A program made the translations under genes and the position numbers. The notes below the pieces were generated by a model. That model was not told the DNA's origin. It was given only the letters and a program-made list of their open reading frames with translations, and ran no database searches. DNA of 64,000 nt from assembly GCA_019096065.1 (NCBI GenBank), contig JAGUCH010000007.1, positions 2,688,501-2,752,500 of the forward strand, in the 5' to 3' direction. This DNA is from Paracyclopina nana. Lineage: Eukaryota > Arthropoda > Copepoda > Cyclopoida > Cyclopettidae. Positions 9,680-20,080 of the stretch are shown piece after piece. The first letter of the stretch is position 1. Each line of letters opens with the position of its first letter.

Positions 9680-11210
9680 TTTTAAAGGCTAATTTCATAT
9701 TTGACACACAGCTAAGCCAAAAACAGGCAACCACTTTCCATTGTGTGCCGTTGTGTGCCATTGTGTGCCATTGTGTGCCATGATGGCACACAATTACTAA
9801 AAGGCACACATGGAGTAAAAAAACAAACAAATTAGATCATGTGCTTGGGATGTTCATAACATTGGATTAGGCAGTAATTGCCCGAATTTCGGCATCAGCA
9901 AAGCTAAGCAAGGTTGGAAAATTATTCTGTTTACATTTTTGGAAGCTCTCGCAAATAAAATAAATAATAAAAGCCGAATTATTATTCAATATAATTTTAA
10001 AGGCTAATTTCATATTTGGCACACAGCTAAGCTAAACACAGGCAACCACTTTCCATTGTGAGCCTTTGTGTGGCGTTGTGTGCTGTTGTGTGCCATTGTG
10101 TGCCATTGTGTGCTATTGTGTGCCATTGTGTGCCATTGTGTGCCATGATGGCACACAATTACTAAAAGGCACACATGGAGTAAAAAAAACAAACTAATTG
10201 GATCATGTGCTTGGGTTGTTAATAACAATGGATTTAGCGGTAATTGCTCGAATTTTGGCATTATCTCAGCTAAGCAAAGTTGGAAAATTATTCTGTTTTC
10301 ATTTTTGGAAGCTCTCCCAAATTATCTTTATTTTTTGTTAAATAATAAAAGCCAAATTATTTTTCTTTATAATTTTAAAGGCTAATTTCATATTTGGCAC
10401 ACAGCTAAGCTAAACACAGGCAACCACTTTCCATTGTGTGCCATTGTGTGCTGTTGTGTGCCATTGTGTGCCGTTGTGTGCCATTGTGTGCCATTGTGTG
10501 CCATGATGGCACACAATTACTATAAGGCACTCATGGAGTAAAAAAACAAACAAATTAGATCATGTGGTTGGGATGTTAATAACAATGGATTAGACGGTAA
10601 TTGCCCGAATTTTAGCATTATCTCAGCTAAGCAAGGTCGGAAAATTATTCTGTTTACATTTTTGGAAGCTCTCCCAAATTATCTTTATTTTTTGTTAAAT
10701 AATAAAAGCCGAATTATTATTCTATATAATTTTAAAGGCTAATTTCATATTTGGCACACAGCTAAGCTAAACACAGGCAACCACTTTCCATTGTGAGCCT
10801 TTGTGTGCCATTGTGTGGCGTTGTGTGCCATTGTGTGCCATTGTGTGCCGTTGTGTGCAATTGTGTGCCATGATGGCACACAATTACTAAAAGGCACACA
10901 TGGAGTAAAAAAGCAAACTAATTGGATCATGTGCTTGGGTTGTTAATAACAATGGATTTAGCAATAATTGCTTGAATTTTAGCATTATCTCAGCTAAGCA
11001 AGGTCGGAAAATTATTCTGTTTTCATTTTTGGAAGCTCTCCCAAATTATCTTTATTTTTTGTGAAATAATAAGAGCCAAATTATTATTCTTTATAATTTT
11101 TAAGGCCAATTTCATATTTGGCACACAGCTAAGCTGAAAACAGGCAACCACTTTCCATTGTCTCCATTGTGTGCCGTTGTGTGCTGTTGTGTGCCATTGT
11201 GTGCCATCAT
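9680..11210. repeat. Four ~360-bp direct repeats in right arm
   Basis: The block AATTTTAAAGGCTAATTTCA begins near 9,678, 9,993, 10,371, 10,729 and (diverged) 11,095. Each unit then holds an AACCACTTTCCATTGTG segment, an ATTGTGTGCC array, an ATGATGGCACACAATTACTA segment and a TTATCTCAGCTAAGCAA segment. Units are nearly identical, pointing to recent unequal exchange or replication slippage. Confidence 0.85.
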
Positions 11211-11508
11211 TGTGTGCAAAGCAAAGTCAGAAAATTTTCGTATTTACATTTTTGGAAGCTGCATCAAATTATCTAATGTTAAATAATATTAGCTAAATTG
11301 TGATATTTTTAAGAAGGTACTTTTATATTTGGAACATTGCTAAGCTAGAAACAGGCAACCACTTTCTAACTTTCTTTGAGGATTCATTTAATTTTTATTT
11401 TTTTAACTCAATGTGTGCCTTTTAGTAATTGTGTGCCGGTTGTGTGCCTTGTGGGTGTTGTGGGCATTGTGTGCCAATTGTGGGCATTGTGTGCCTTTTA
11501 GTAGGACC

Positions 11509-11633
11509 CCAAAAATGTCATAGGTGTGGCAGGAGAATAATTTTAGTACATAGACTCATGGGTGCAGACTCAAAAATGCAAAGTGACTCTCAGTTTGTCT
11601 CAGCAAGCACTATACTCTCCTTATATTGCCCTG
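11509..11633 (+). repeat. Interspersed repeat, right part
   Basis: Continuation of the repeat interrupted at 8,129. It holds GACTCATGGGTGCAGACTCA (also at ~23,685) and CAAGCACTATACTCTCCTTA (reverse complement at 43,740). It begins with the second CCAAAAATG copy. Confidence 0.75.
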
Positions 11634-11639
11634 GTTTTG

Positions 11640-12055
11640 AGAAGCTCTGTTGCCTTGATTAGGCTTGTTCGGATGCATTTAAGATTTTCTGTTCGAATTA
11701 GCTAGCAAAATTGTGTAGCTTGCACAGTGGAGCATTGGAACCTTGGAAACAGCAGAATCTTTTCTAAGAAGGAGATCTATATGCTTCAGAGCTAAGCAGA
11801 ATTCTGTGTCACATTCTGCTACGCAGAGTTTTAAAAACGTTTCAAATGGATAACTTTCTGTTCCCCATGTGTGAGCATGATTCTGGCATTCTTGGCACAA
11901 ATCTAAGTAGCAAATAATTCAGCTGAGGCCTAGTCATAGTCGACATTTTAAGACGCACCGCGTTGACTGCTATCTGCTTTCTTCATGAAATGCCGAGCGC
12001 GCGCGCTCTCTCGAAAATCCTGAAACATTCTTGGCACTTGTCCCTGTCCAGCCTA
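11640..12055. other. Intergenic DNA upstream of paramyosin
   Basis: No gene recognised. A GC-alternating stretch (GAGCGCGCGCGCTCTCTCG) lies at ~11,996-12,014. Confidence 0.4.
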
Positions 12056-12060
12056 AGCAC

Positions 12061-12070
12061 CTATTTTTAG
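12061..12070 (+). promoter_or_regulatory. Candidate MEF2 binding site
   Basis: CTATTTTTAG is a perfect match to the MEF2 consensus YTA(A/T)4TAR. It lies ~115 bp upstream of a splice-donor-like AGGTAAGC (12,182) that may end a 5' untranslated exon of paramyosin. CACTTG E-box cores lie near 12,035 and 12,115. MEF2 sites and E-boxes together drive muscle genes in insects and vertebrates. The match is seen; function here is inferred from the neighbouring muscle gene. Confidence 0.5.
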
Positions 12071-12183
12071 GCGCTGAGTGCATGCTCCTCAAGGCTCCAT
12101 CTTGCATGACTTTCACTTGTACCTAAAGCTTGCAAGAAGAATCATCCACCGACTGGCCTCCATTGAAGCTCATCAAAGCTTAG

Positions 12184-13312
12184 GTAAGCGCTCAGTAAAG
12201 CTATAGTTAACTTACTTAAAGACAAAGTAGCTAGTAATCATACTTTGTCTGATATCATATCTTGTGACCACTCTCGTGAAAGTTAAGTTTCGGTGGGAAT
12301 ACTGTGAAAATTTCGCTATGTCATAAGTCCTGATAAATAAAATCCTTCTGTCAAAAAGTCCTGATGTGAAGAGTAGGCTCTACAAGTATAATTTACTAAA
12401 TAAAATGGCTCAAATCTACCAGAAATTGATTGAGCAGAGGTGATGAAATTGATAGCTCGGGTTCCATGACCAAGAATCACTATTCCTTTGAGCAGAGCAC
12501 AATCCAAGAGTTTACATAAGAGCCACAAGAAGATATTCCATCCACAATCTTAATTTGGTCAAGCCTCAGTAGGTTAGCGCCAAAATGCAGAAAAAATATG
12601 AATTGAGAAATCATAAGTTAAATAATGCCCAGATCATCTATGCTGCTTATTTGCAACTTTAACTAAGAAAAAAGCTGTCGTAATTCCACAAATTTCCATA
12701 AATGTTGAGGACTCTTCTTACACATGCCTTCACAATAGCTGCTTTAAGGGTTGAGTAAACTAATTGTAGAATTTCATATGCTGTCTCTAGATATATGTGC
12801 TCCTTGCAGATGACCGCCACTTAACTGAGGTTGCCGCAATAAATTAGCAAACATTCAACATGTGACTCTAGCGGATTAGCTAGAACCTAGAATAATAGCG
12901 CTAAAGTTGAGAGCTCCTGAACTTTGTGCGCTTGAAAGAGAGGCCATGATGGATAAACTCAGCAAAAATAAAAGTAAATTACCTTGGAGAGTTCATGTTG
13001 GATAAACTCAGCAAAATAAAAGGAAATTATCTTATTTTTAAAAGAAGTGGCACTATTTTGACCTGCGAAATTATAGCCAGTTAGCTCTGCTGTGTCACTT
13101 TCAATAACTTTGGATAACTTCAATTAGGCGCCATTTTGGCCACCTCTTTTGATCGTATGAGATTGAAGTGTTCCGATGAATCAGAAGTACGAAATCTTTC
13201 GCACTTCATTCAAGGAAAGATTTTAAGGAAACAAGGCATGGGTCTATAAGTGATACGTATGAATTATTTGGCTTGATCGAGTATATGTTGAGCACGTTCA
13301 GATTGCTTGCAG
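12184..13312 (+). other. Candidate 5' UTR intron of paramyosin
   Basis: AAAGCTTAG|GTAAGC at 12,183 is a strong donor, and GATTGCTTGCAG|CTTTTC at 13,312 is a good acceptor 32 bp before the paramyosin ATG. No other coding content lies between. Muscle genes often have such an upstream non-coding exon. Part of the interior, 13,135-13,250, is a copy of a dispersed repeat also found inverted at 27,915-28,040. Confidence 0.4.
13135..13250. repeat. Dispersed repeat, copy A
   Basis: The reverse complement of this stretch matches 27,915-28,040: both hold GTTTCCTTAAAATCTT, TTTCGTACTTCTGATT and a TGACCAAAAGAG-like block (ATGATCAAAAGAGG here). Divergence is substantial, so it is an old family. Its copy number elsewhere is unknown. 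Confidence 0.6.
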
Positions 13313-13344
13313 CTTTTCTGTTGAAGTCGCAGTTGAAGATCAAG

Positions 13345-16294
13345 ATGGCAAGCCGCGCTGTGGCCATCGCCGCCAGCAGCAAGGCCTCGGCGCAAGACGT
13401 GTCCACGTCCGTGGCTAGCAGGAAGACGACCAAGACGTACACGTACAAGACCGACAGCTCCGGCAACGTGTCGAGGGAGGTGCACACGCACGTGGACTCG
13501 AGCTCTGATACAAGTCACTTGGCCATTCGAAAGTTAGAGGAGCGCATTCGCATCCTGGAGGAGGATCTTGACTCCGAGCAAGGCCTTCGCCGCCGGATCG
13601 AGCGGGAGAAGCATGAGCTGCAGGCGCAGATCATTCACCTGTCCGAGAGGCTGACCGAGGCCGAGGGCGGGGCCGAGTCCCAGCTGGACATTAACCGCAA
13701 ACGCGAGGCCGAAATGGCCAAGCTGAGGAAGCTGCTGGAAGACGTGCACAGCGAGTCCGAGCAGCAGATCCACCTGCTCAGGAGGAAGCACCAGGAGGCC
13801 ATGATGGAGCTGCAGGAGCAGATCACGGAGATGTCCAAGTCCAAGGAGAAGGTGACGAAGGAGGCCTCGCGCATGAAGGTGGAGATCAGCGAACTGATCG
13901 CCCAGATCGAGATCCTCTCGCAGGAGAAGGTCTCCATCCGCAAGGTCGTGGAGAAGCTGGAGATCAACATCAGCGAGTCCTCGTCCAAGATCGAGCAGCT
14001 CAACAAGACTGTGATCGAGGTGAGCGCGGCTAAGCAGAGGCTGCAGCAGGAGAACGCCGATGCCAACCGACGCTTCAACGAAATGAAGTCCGCCATCGAG
14101 ATGAGCGGCCTCGACAAGAACAAGCTCGCCTCGAGCATTAAGGACTTGCAGGCCAACTGCGACGAGCTGGCCAGGGCCAAAGCCTCGGCCGACTCGGCAA
14201 TCAAGAACCTCGAGCAGAGGCTCAAGTCCGTCACCGTCGACTTTGAGGAGCAGCGCAGCATCAGAATCGATCTCGAGAAGCAACTCGTCAAGGCCAGGGA
14301 GGAGACCTTGGACTGGAAGAAGAGGTACGAGAACGACGTCCGCGTTCACGCTGACAACCTAGAGGACCTCAAGAAGAAGACCTCGCTCCAGATTCTCGCC
14401 ATGGAGGACACCATCAACCAGCTGAGGACACAGATCAAGACCCTGGAGCAGCAAAAGGCTAGGATGCAGCAGGAGACCTCGGTCATCATCAAAGACTTCG
14501 AGTCCTCGCAGGTCACCATCAAGGAGCTCACCGTCAAGATCAACACCTCGGAGCGAAGAGCAGAGGAGATCGCCATCAAGCTCCGCGAGATGACCAACTT
14601 GTACGAGAAGAGCGACAAGGAGGCCAAGGTGCGAGGCCAGGAGATTGTCAAGCTTGCCAATGAACTCGACCGCTCGCACATGGACAACGAGAACCTCCGC
14701 AAGGACCGCTCCAAGCTGGACGACGAGCTCAAAGGCCTCAAGGCTGAGTTGGACGCGTTCAAGAGGAGGCTGCACGAGGTTGAGCAGGAGAACCGGAAAT
14801 TGGCGCACGATCGCGAGGAGCTTGCTCGTGCCTACAAGGACACGGACACCATCAAGATGAAGATGGAGCAGCGCGTTCAAGAGCTTGAACTCGAGCTCAA
14901 GAAGCTCGCCAAGTCGGCCGAGGTCAATTTGCGCAACAAAGAGGACGAGTTCAACTCGATTCGCAAGAAGATGATTGTTGACATTGAGTCCCTGACGGTG
15001 AGGCTTCATGAGACCGAGGCAAAGCTCAAGAACGAGGTGGAGAAGATCAAGAAGAAGATGGCTGTCACCATCACTGAGCTGGAGATGTCTTTGGATGCCT
15101 CCAACAAGAACAACGTTCAGCTCCAGAACGCATCAAAGATTCAGCAACAAAAGATCATGGACTTGAGCGGAGCATACAATGATGCTGGAGCCAAGCTCAA
15201 GGCGGCCCTAGAGCAAAACTCGGCCTTTGCTAGTCGCATCCAGATCCTGGAAACTGAAATCACCAAGGTCAAGACCGTTTTCGAGCAGACCCTGCAAGCA
15301 AAGAAGGTACATACATTAATAGGATAAATCCGATTGCGTTCAACCAACTGTATACATATGATATGATTTCTAGGTGGCAGAGTCGAAGCTGAACGAGATG
15401 GCGCCGAGGCTGAACGAACTTAGTGGACTGTCCAACAACTTGGGAGCTGCCAAGGCCCAATTGGAGAAAGAGCTCGTAGCCGTGAGGAGCGAGTACACCG
15501 ACATCGCCCGGGAACTGAAGCTGGCTGACGAGAGGGCCAACAAGGCCAGTCATGACGCCCAACACTTTGAAGGCCTCCTTCGCGAGGAGCAGGCCAAGTT
15601 TGTGAAGGCTGACAACATCAAGAAGGCCTTGGAGAACGAGGTGCGGTCCATGACCATCCGCATGGAGGAGATCGAGACCAATACTGTGGCCTCCAGCCGC
15701 AGGACCATCCAGAAAATGGAGGTTAGGATTGAAGAGCTGGAGGTTCTGCTTGCCAAGGAGAAGCAGACCCACGTGGAGACGACGACAGCCCTGCACAAGA
15801 AAGAGAGGTCGGTGAAGGAGCTGCTGCTACAGTCTGAGGAAGACCGCAAGAACATCCTCATCCTCCAGGAGTCGTTGGACAAGCTCAACGAAAAGATCAA
15901 GATGTACAAACGCCAGCTGGAGGAGCAGGAGCAGATCTCCAATTCCAACATAATGCGAGTCAAGAAGTTCCAAAGGGAATTGGAGGCCGCAGAGAGCAGG
16001 GCTGAGGAGGCAGAGTCCAGCTTGAACGCCTTCAGATCCAGGGCCAGGGTCTATGCCTCCGCTGAGTCCAGAAGGGAAAACGTCGTAGAAGAGGTGGAGA
16101 GGCAGGTGGTGATCAACAAGACCTCATCCTCCATGGAGGCCAAGAGTGAGAACATGACCTCCGCAAGGATTGAGATGGGTGCGTCCAGGGATTTGAGGGC
16201 AGCTTCCACTTACTCCAGAGCAGGGTCAATGGCAAGAAGCTCAGCATTCAGGGCTGCTTCAGTGGGCAGGGCAGGCTCTACACTCAGATACTAA
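13345..16294 (+). CDS. Prm: Paramyosin
   Basis: Two exons, 13,345-15,306 and 15,374-16,294, joined in phase 0 across a 67-bp GT-AG intron, give 960 residues; the family is usually ~870-880. The protein is the rod that forms the core of invertebrate thick filaments. The first ~55 residues are a Ser/Thr-rich non-helical head. From about residue 60 (RKLEERIRILEEDLDSEQGL) to ~900 it is an unbroken heptad coiled coil, with hallmarks such as LSERLTEAEGGAE, RKLLEDVHSESE and ITELEMSLDASN shared with insect paramyosin. The Ser/Arg/Ala-rich tail ends GRAGSTLRY and is longer than in flies. The ATG is chosen because residues before it are unlike the family. Coding is strongly GC-ending compared with its surroundings, as expected of a highly expressed muscle gene. 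Polyadenylation-like AATAAA lies at ~16,480 and ~16,658. Confidence 0.95.
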
Positions 16295-16721
16295 CTCATT
16301 TTTTCTAATTTTCACTGCCCTTTTTTCATATAACCAACAACAGCAACATGAATTGCCGGCTTCAAGTTTTAATTGGTGCTTCTTTGGCTGGAAAGTCATC
16401 AAATTAAAGCTTGGCCATTTTAAAAGTATGCGAAAAATAATGCAACTCCAACAACAACTCAGCAACTTCCTCCCAAATAAATAAGTGTTGTTGAAATTTA
16501 CCACCTTTTTTGCTCGCGGCGGCCGGGCTGGCCCGCCTGCATGCAAGGAAAGTCAACCGGTTAATTTTAACCACCTTTGTGTCATTTGCAAAGGCCGCAA
16601 AGAATGCTAGTGTTCAAGAAGTTCAAGCAATGTTTCTTCGATTGTGCTACATCAAACAATAAAATTACAGTGATCATTTTTTGCATGTAAAAAAAGCTAG
16701 TATCTGTGCTTTTTCTTCCCG

Positions 16722-19286
16722 TTACACAGGGGTCCTGGTTGTTGCAATTAAATCACTGCCATTGGACTCGATGACTATGGTTATTTCAAACACACCAAGC
16801 AAGGTGCTAGTGGACTTGGTTGCTGAAAAAGTGTTGTGATCCACCCCTATGTTCGCACAAGTCATGGATCTTCTCCAATAATGTCTCTTGTTAGCAGCTT
16901 CTTTTGTCAAATTTGGACAACTGCTACAGATTGCCGCCCCTTTGATGAGGGTCTGGTGAATTCTCACGGAAACGGGAGACTTGTCTTCTTCAGCTCCTCC
17001 GAGAGGTGCCGCATATTCCACCGAAAGTTTGCAATCATCAGAGGCTTTGATTATATGACTATTGTACGTGTTCTCGGACTGAAAGCTCACGTTGGACCTC
17101 TTCCGACCCCGTTCTTGGCCGACGCTCAAATGGCCTCGAACTGAGGCAGTGCCACCAACCGCGTTGTCTCCTCTACGCACAGAATGGCCATAGTCCAAGG
17201 TATGCCTGAGTGGACTATGGACTGTCAAAGTCATTCCTATGACGGGGGCAAAGGATCGAAAAACAACCTGGATACGGAAGTGATCGAATGTTGTTTTATA
17301 TTGAGCAGCATATAATAGCGCAATCAATACCTTGCACATTTGCTGCCTGAAAGCCTTCCCCACCAGACAGTAGAAGACAAAGTTGATGGATGAGTTGACG
17401 ATGAGAGCCAATTTCTCGACACTGGACATGACGAGCACCCACGAAGGTGAGTAGAAGGGCATTTTAAAAAGCAGGCTGCACAGAAACCTCCTTTTGCTCA
17501 TGGGCACTTCGTACACATTGAGGATGATCCTGGGCATATGGCAGAGCAAGAAAGTGATGGTCAAGCACACAAAGGTCACATACAGAGTTCTCTCCTGGCT
17601 GGCTGTAAAAGTGTTTCGATTCGCGGTTGGAGCTCCGACTTGCTGAGCTGATATATTGCCAATTGACATGCGACTTCGCAAATATGAGGCCTCTGAATCT
17701 GGAGGCCCTGTGGAGCCTGCTTGTCTATTTTCAGGCCGAGATCTCGTTATTCCAAAGCTGGAACAGGCAAAAATCCGTATTATTTTCAAAAATGAATTCA
17801 AGAATAGGTTAAGCTTTGACTGATTCCGTATGCATGATTGAGCGATTACAGAACAGTGGTGCCAGTGTTTAGGGAAAAACCTGTGTGTTGATGCCTGCGA
17901 CCTATAGTGCGTGTGAGTAATACAACCAAAAGCTGCACGTGTGTGTGTGTTAATTAAGACCTGTGTAGCATAAATGTGTTATTTGCTGGTAATCACCTAG
18001 CTTAATTTTTGAAATTTCCTTCAATAGGCTTTTTTCTGAGCACTGAATTGTGCAGCAAAGCGCTAGCCTAAACTTGAGTTATTGTTGTGAAAAAGGTTTG
18101 ACTTTAATAGCTCTAGCGCGAAAGTGCAACCAGTTGAAGCATGGCCTCCACTGTTAAACGTGCGTATGTGCTATATAAACACATGTAGGTATATCATAAG
18201 CATAAACAATTAAGCTGTAGGGATAAAATCGTTGGCCTTAAAACGCTCTCCCTTGAGCAGACATAGCATGCCACGATAATTATGACGTGTAGGAATGCTG
18301 CCTGGCTTCCAAGAGGGTGCTACAAAAATAGGTGCAATAAAATAGCACTATACCTATTTTTCCGATAGTAGAATATGATGCCCACATTGCAGCAAAGCAT
18401 AAGGCAAAAGGGAACCACCGCTGTTGCGATGAGACGAAACCAAAGTGTGTAAACTGTGACGTAGGTTTTATCATTGCGGAGCTGGGTGTATGCAAAGCCA
18501 GTCACATTTCCATTCTCATCCCACGTCGTTTCAATCTCCAAGAACCTGGAAAGTAAGTAAATGCTCAAAGTACATTTTTCGCTGCAAGAAGAAATTATGG
18601 TCATACCTTGGCCCATCAATGACAAGGGTCAAGAAAATGATGGCCCCAACGTAGAATCGGGACTTTCTTACGTACCAGTGGCTCTGAGAAAAGCATATGC
18701 CCAGATACCTTTCAAGAGCTATAGCCACGCACGAGTAGGTTGAACCTATAAAGAAGAAACTACTGATTGCTATAGAAGCCACGTCATTATCGGGCGAATC
18801 AAAATACTGTTACTTATCAAAATCGATCGCACAACGGTTGTACCTGTCATTGAAATTCCCGCCATTGGATAAATCAATTTGGGAAATATCACGTTGAAAG
18901 CAGACGATTCAAATGGAATGGATTGCTGCACCATGAAAAGACCTCCAGTCATCAAGAAAAGCATATCGAAAGAGGTCAAAGTGAGTAGGAGTTTGTGGAA
19001 CAAGCTCTTCTTGCGCATTGTCACAATTGTCGCAAATGATATAACGTTCCATAGTAGGCCTAGAAGGCATAGTAGTTTTCATGTTGATCACAAGTCCTTT
19101 CGGACGTATACCTGGTATGCCCACTAAAGCCACGGCAATGCCTGACACCCAAAATCGTACATCATCAATTGTTTGGTCATCTTTTGAAGATAGGCCGCAA
19201 AACGGGCTTCCATATTGCCTCGAAGCAATGATAAACAGTTTGGTGGCAAACTTGGAACCTCTCGAGCTTGTGGTGTTTCCGTCCAT
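16722..19286 (-). CDS. Class A neuropeptide GPCR, FMRFamide-receptor-like
   Basis: Five exons on the minus strand: 19,286-19,112; 19,059-18,844; 18,745-18,607; 18,545-18,354; 17,757-16,722. Introns are 52, 98, 61 and 596 bp, all GT-AG; the joined frame gives 585 residues. A short extracellular start with N-glycosylation NTT precedes seven helices. Helix 1 spans the first junction. Helix 3 holds GSTYSCVAIALERY with the ERY variant of the DRY motif. Helix 5 ends in LCCNVGIIFYY, helix 6 is LYVTFVCLTITFLLCHMP and helix 7 carries NSSINFVFYCLVGKAF in place of NPxxY, a feature of insect FMRFamide-type receptors. The C-terminal tail is long (~200 residues) and Ser/Thr-rich. It should couple a peptide signal to G proteins at the plasma membrane. 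The ligand cannot be read from sequence; other peptide receptors of the same branch are possible. Confidence 0.88.
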
Positions 19287-20080
19287 GGCCGAGGAATGAC
19301 TAAGGGAGCACAGCCATATCACCAAGGAATACTTTTGCTTACCCTAATGAGATGAGAGGGCCTGTCAAAGTGTTCAAGCCTTGGGATCTATAGCCATGTG
19401 AGGATGATGCAAGTGAGATGCTCGATCACCCATTAGTGAATGTGGCAAGGCCTCATGGAAGCAGCGCTCCTCTCTCGGTTGGACGAAATTGCTCTCTGGC
19501 AATGCATGCAATGGCAGCGCGAGCTCACCTTTGCACCAAACTGTTGACTCCTCCAATGCTGGCATATACTTTTTCTTTATACATTATTTGATGCCATTTA
19601 AGGCTCTCGAGAAGTATATGCGGATAGATTTGCTCGACGTACAGGCACAAATCCTATCCTCTATACTTTGATTTGCGAACTTAATTGTTTGAAAAAATGG
19701 AAGAACTTGATTTGAACACAGCGCGCAAAGACTGCCAGAGAGGCAATTTAAGTTCGTGCTACAGCAAGTCTGCACGTACAAGTGTGCTCTCTAAAATACC
19801 TCAAATTGCTTGTATGAAAAAATGAATTAACAAGCCGACACGAGTTGACGTGGAAAGTTTCTTTTTTTTTAATTCACTGGACTCATTTTTCAAATGAAAG
19901 AGATAGTGTTCCATTTCTAGCGACATGAAGCTATCCACGATGGATATCGTCTATTATTGAGTAGTTTAACAAGGGATATGTGCCTCAAACTGTGTTGTTC
20001 CGTCGTATGGCTTGAGGTCTTCAATCGAACTGCTGGTAAGCAAAAGTAAACAGGAGCAGCATGGTTGAACCAGGGCTGCG

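Larger units (their letters stand above)
8130..11508. mobile_element. Foldback-like element, 3.4 kb, long repetitive inverted arms
   Basis: The two ends mirror each other. The left arm begins TCCTACTAAAA then ACACAATGCCCACAATTGG at 8,132, and the right arm ends with the reverse complement at ~11,440-11,506. Similarity extends through ACCGGCACACAATTACTAAA and the AGAAAGTGGTTGC block for several hundred bases. The arms are built of sub-repeats: ~190-bp units on the left (8,290-8,870) and four ~360-bp units on the right (9,680-11,210), each holding runs of GGCACACAAT. A 12-bp array fills the middle. Flanked by CCAAAAATG 9-bp duplications. No transposase ORF is present, so it is non-autonomous. 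Drosophila Foldback and some Mutator-like elements share long inverted arms with inner short repeats and 9-bp duplications. Confidence 0.75.

Noticed and set aside
8130-11508. CRISPR-like array
   Set aside because: Repeats are contiguous or spaced by similar sequence, not separated by unique spacers; this is animal nuclear DNA.
11996-12014. GC-alternating run as a Z-DNA or promoter element
   Set aside because: Too short (about 14 bp alternating) to support a specific claim; a similar run occurs at ~61,930 with no gene nearby.
13534-15009. Long minus-strand ORFs opposite paramyosin (up to 271 codons)
   Set aside because: Leu/Ser-rich shadows of a GC-rich coiled-coil gene. They arise from antisense reading of Lys/Glu codons.
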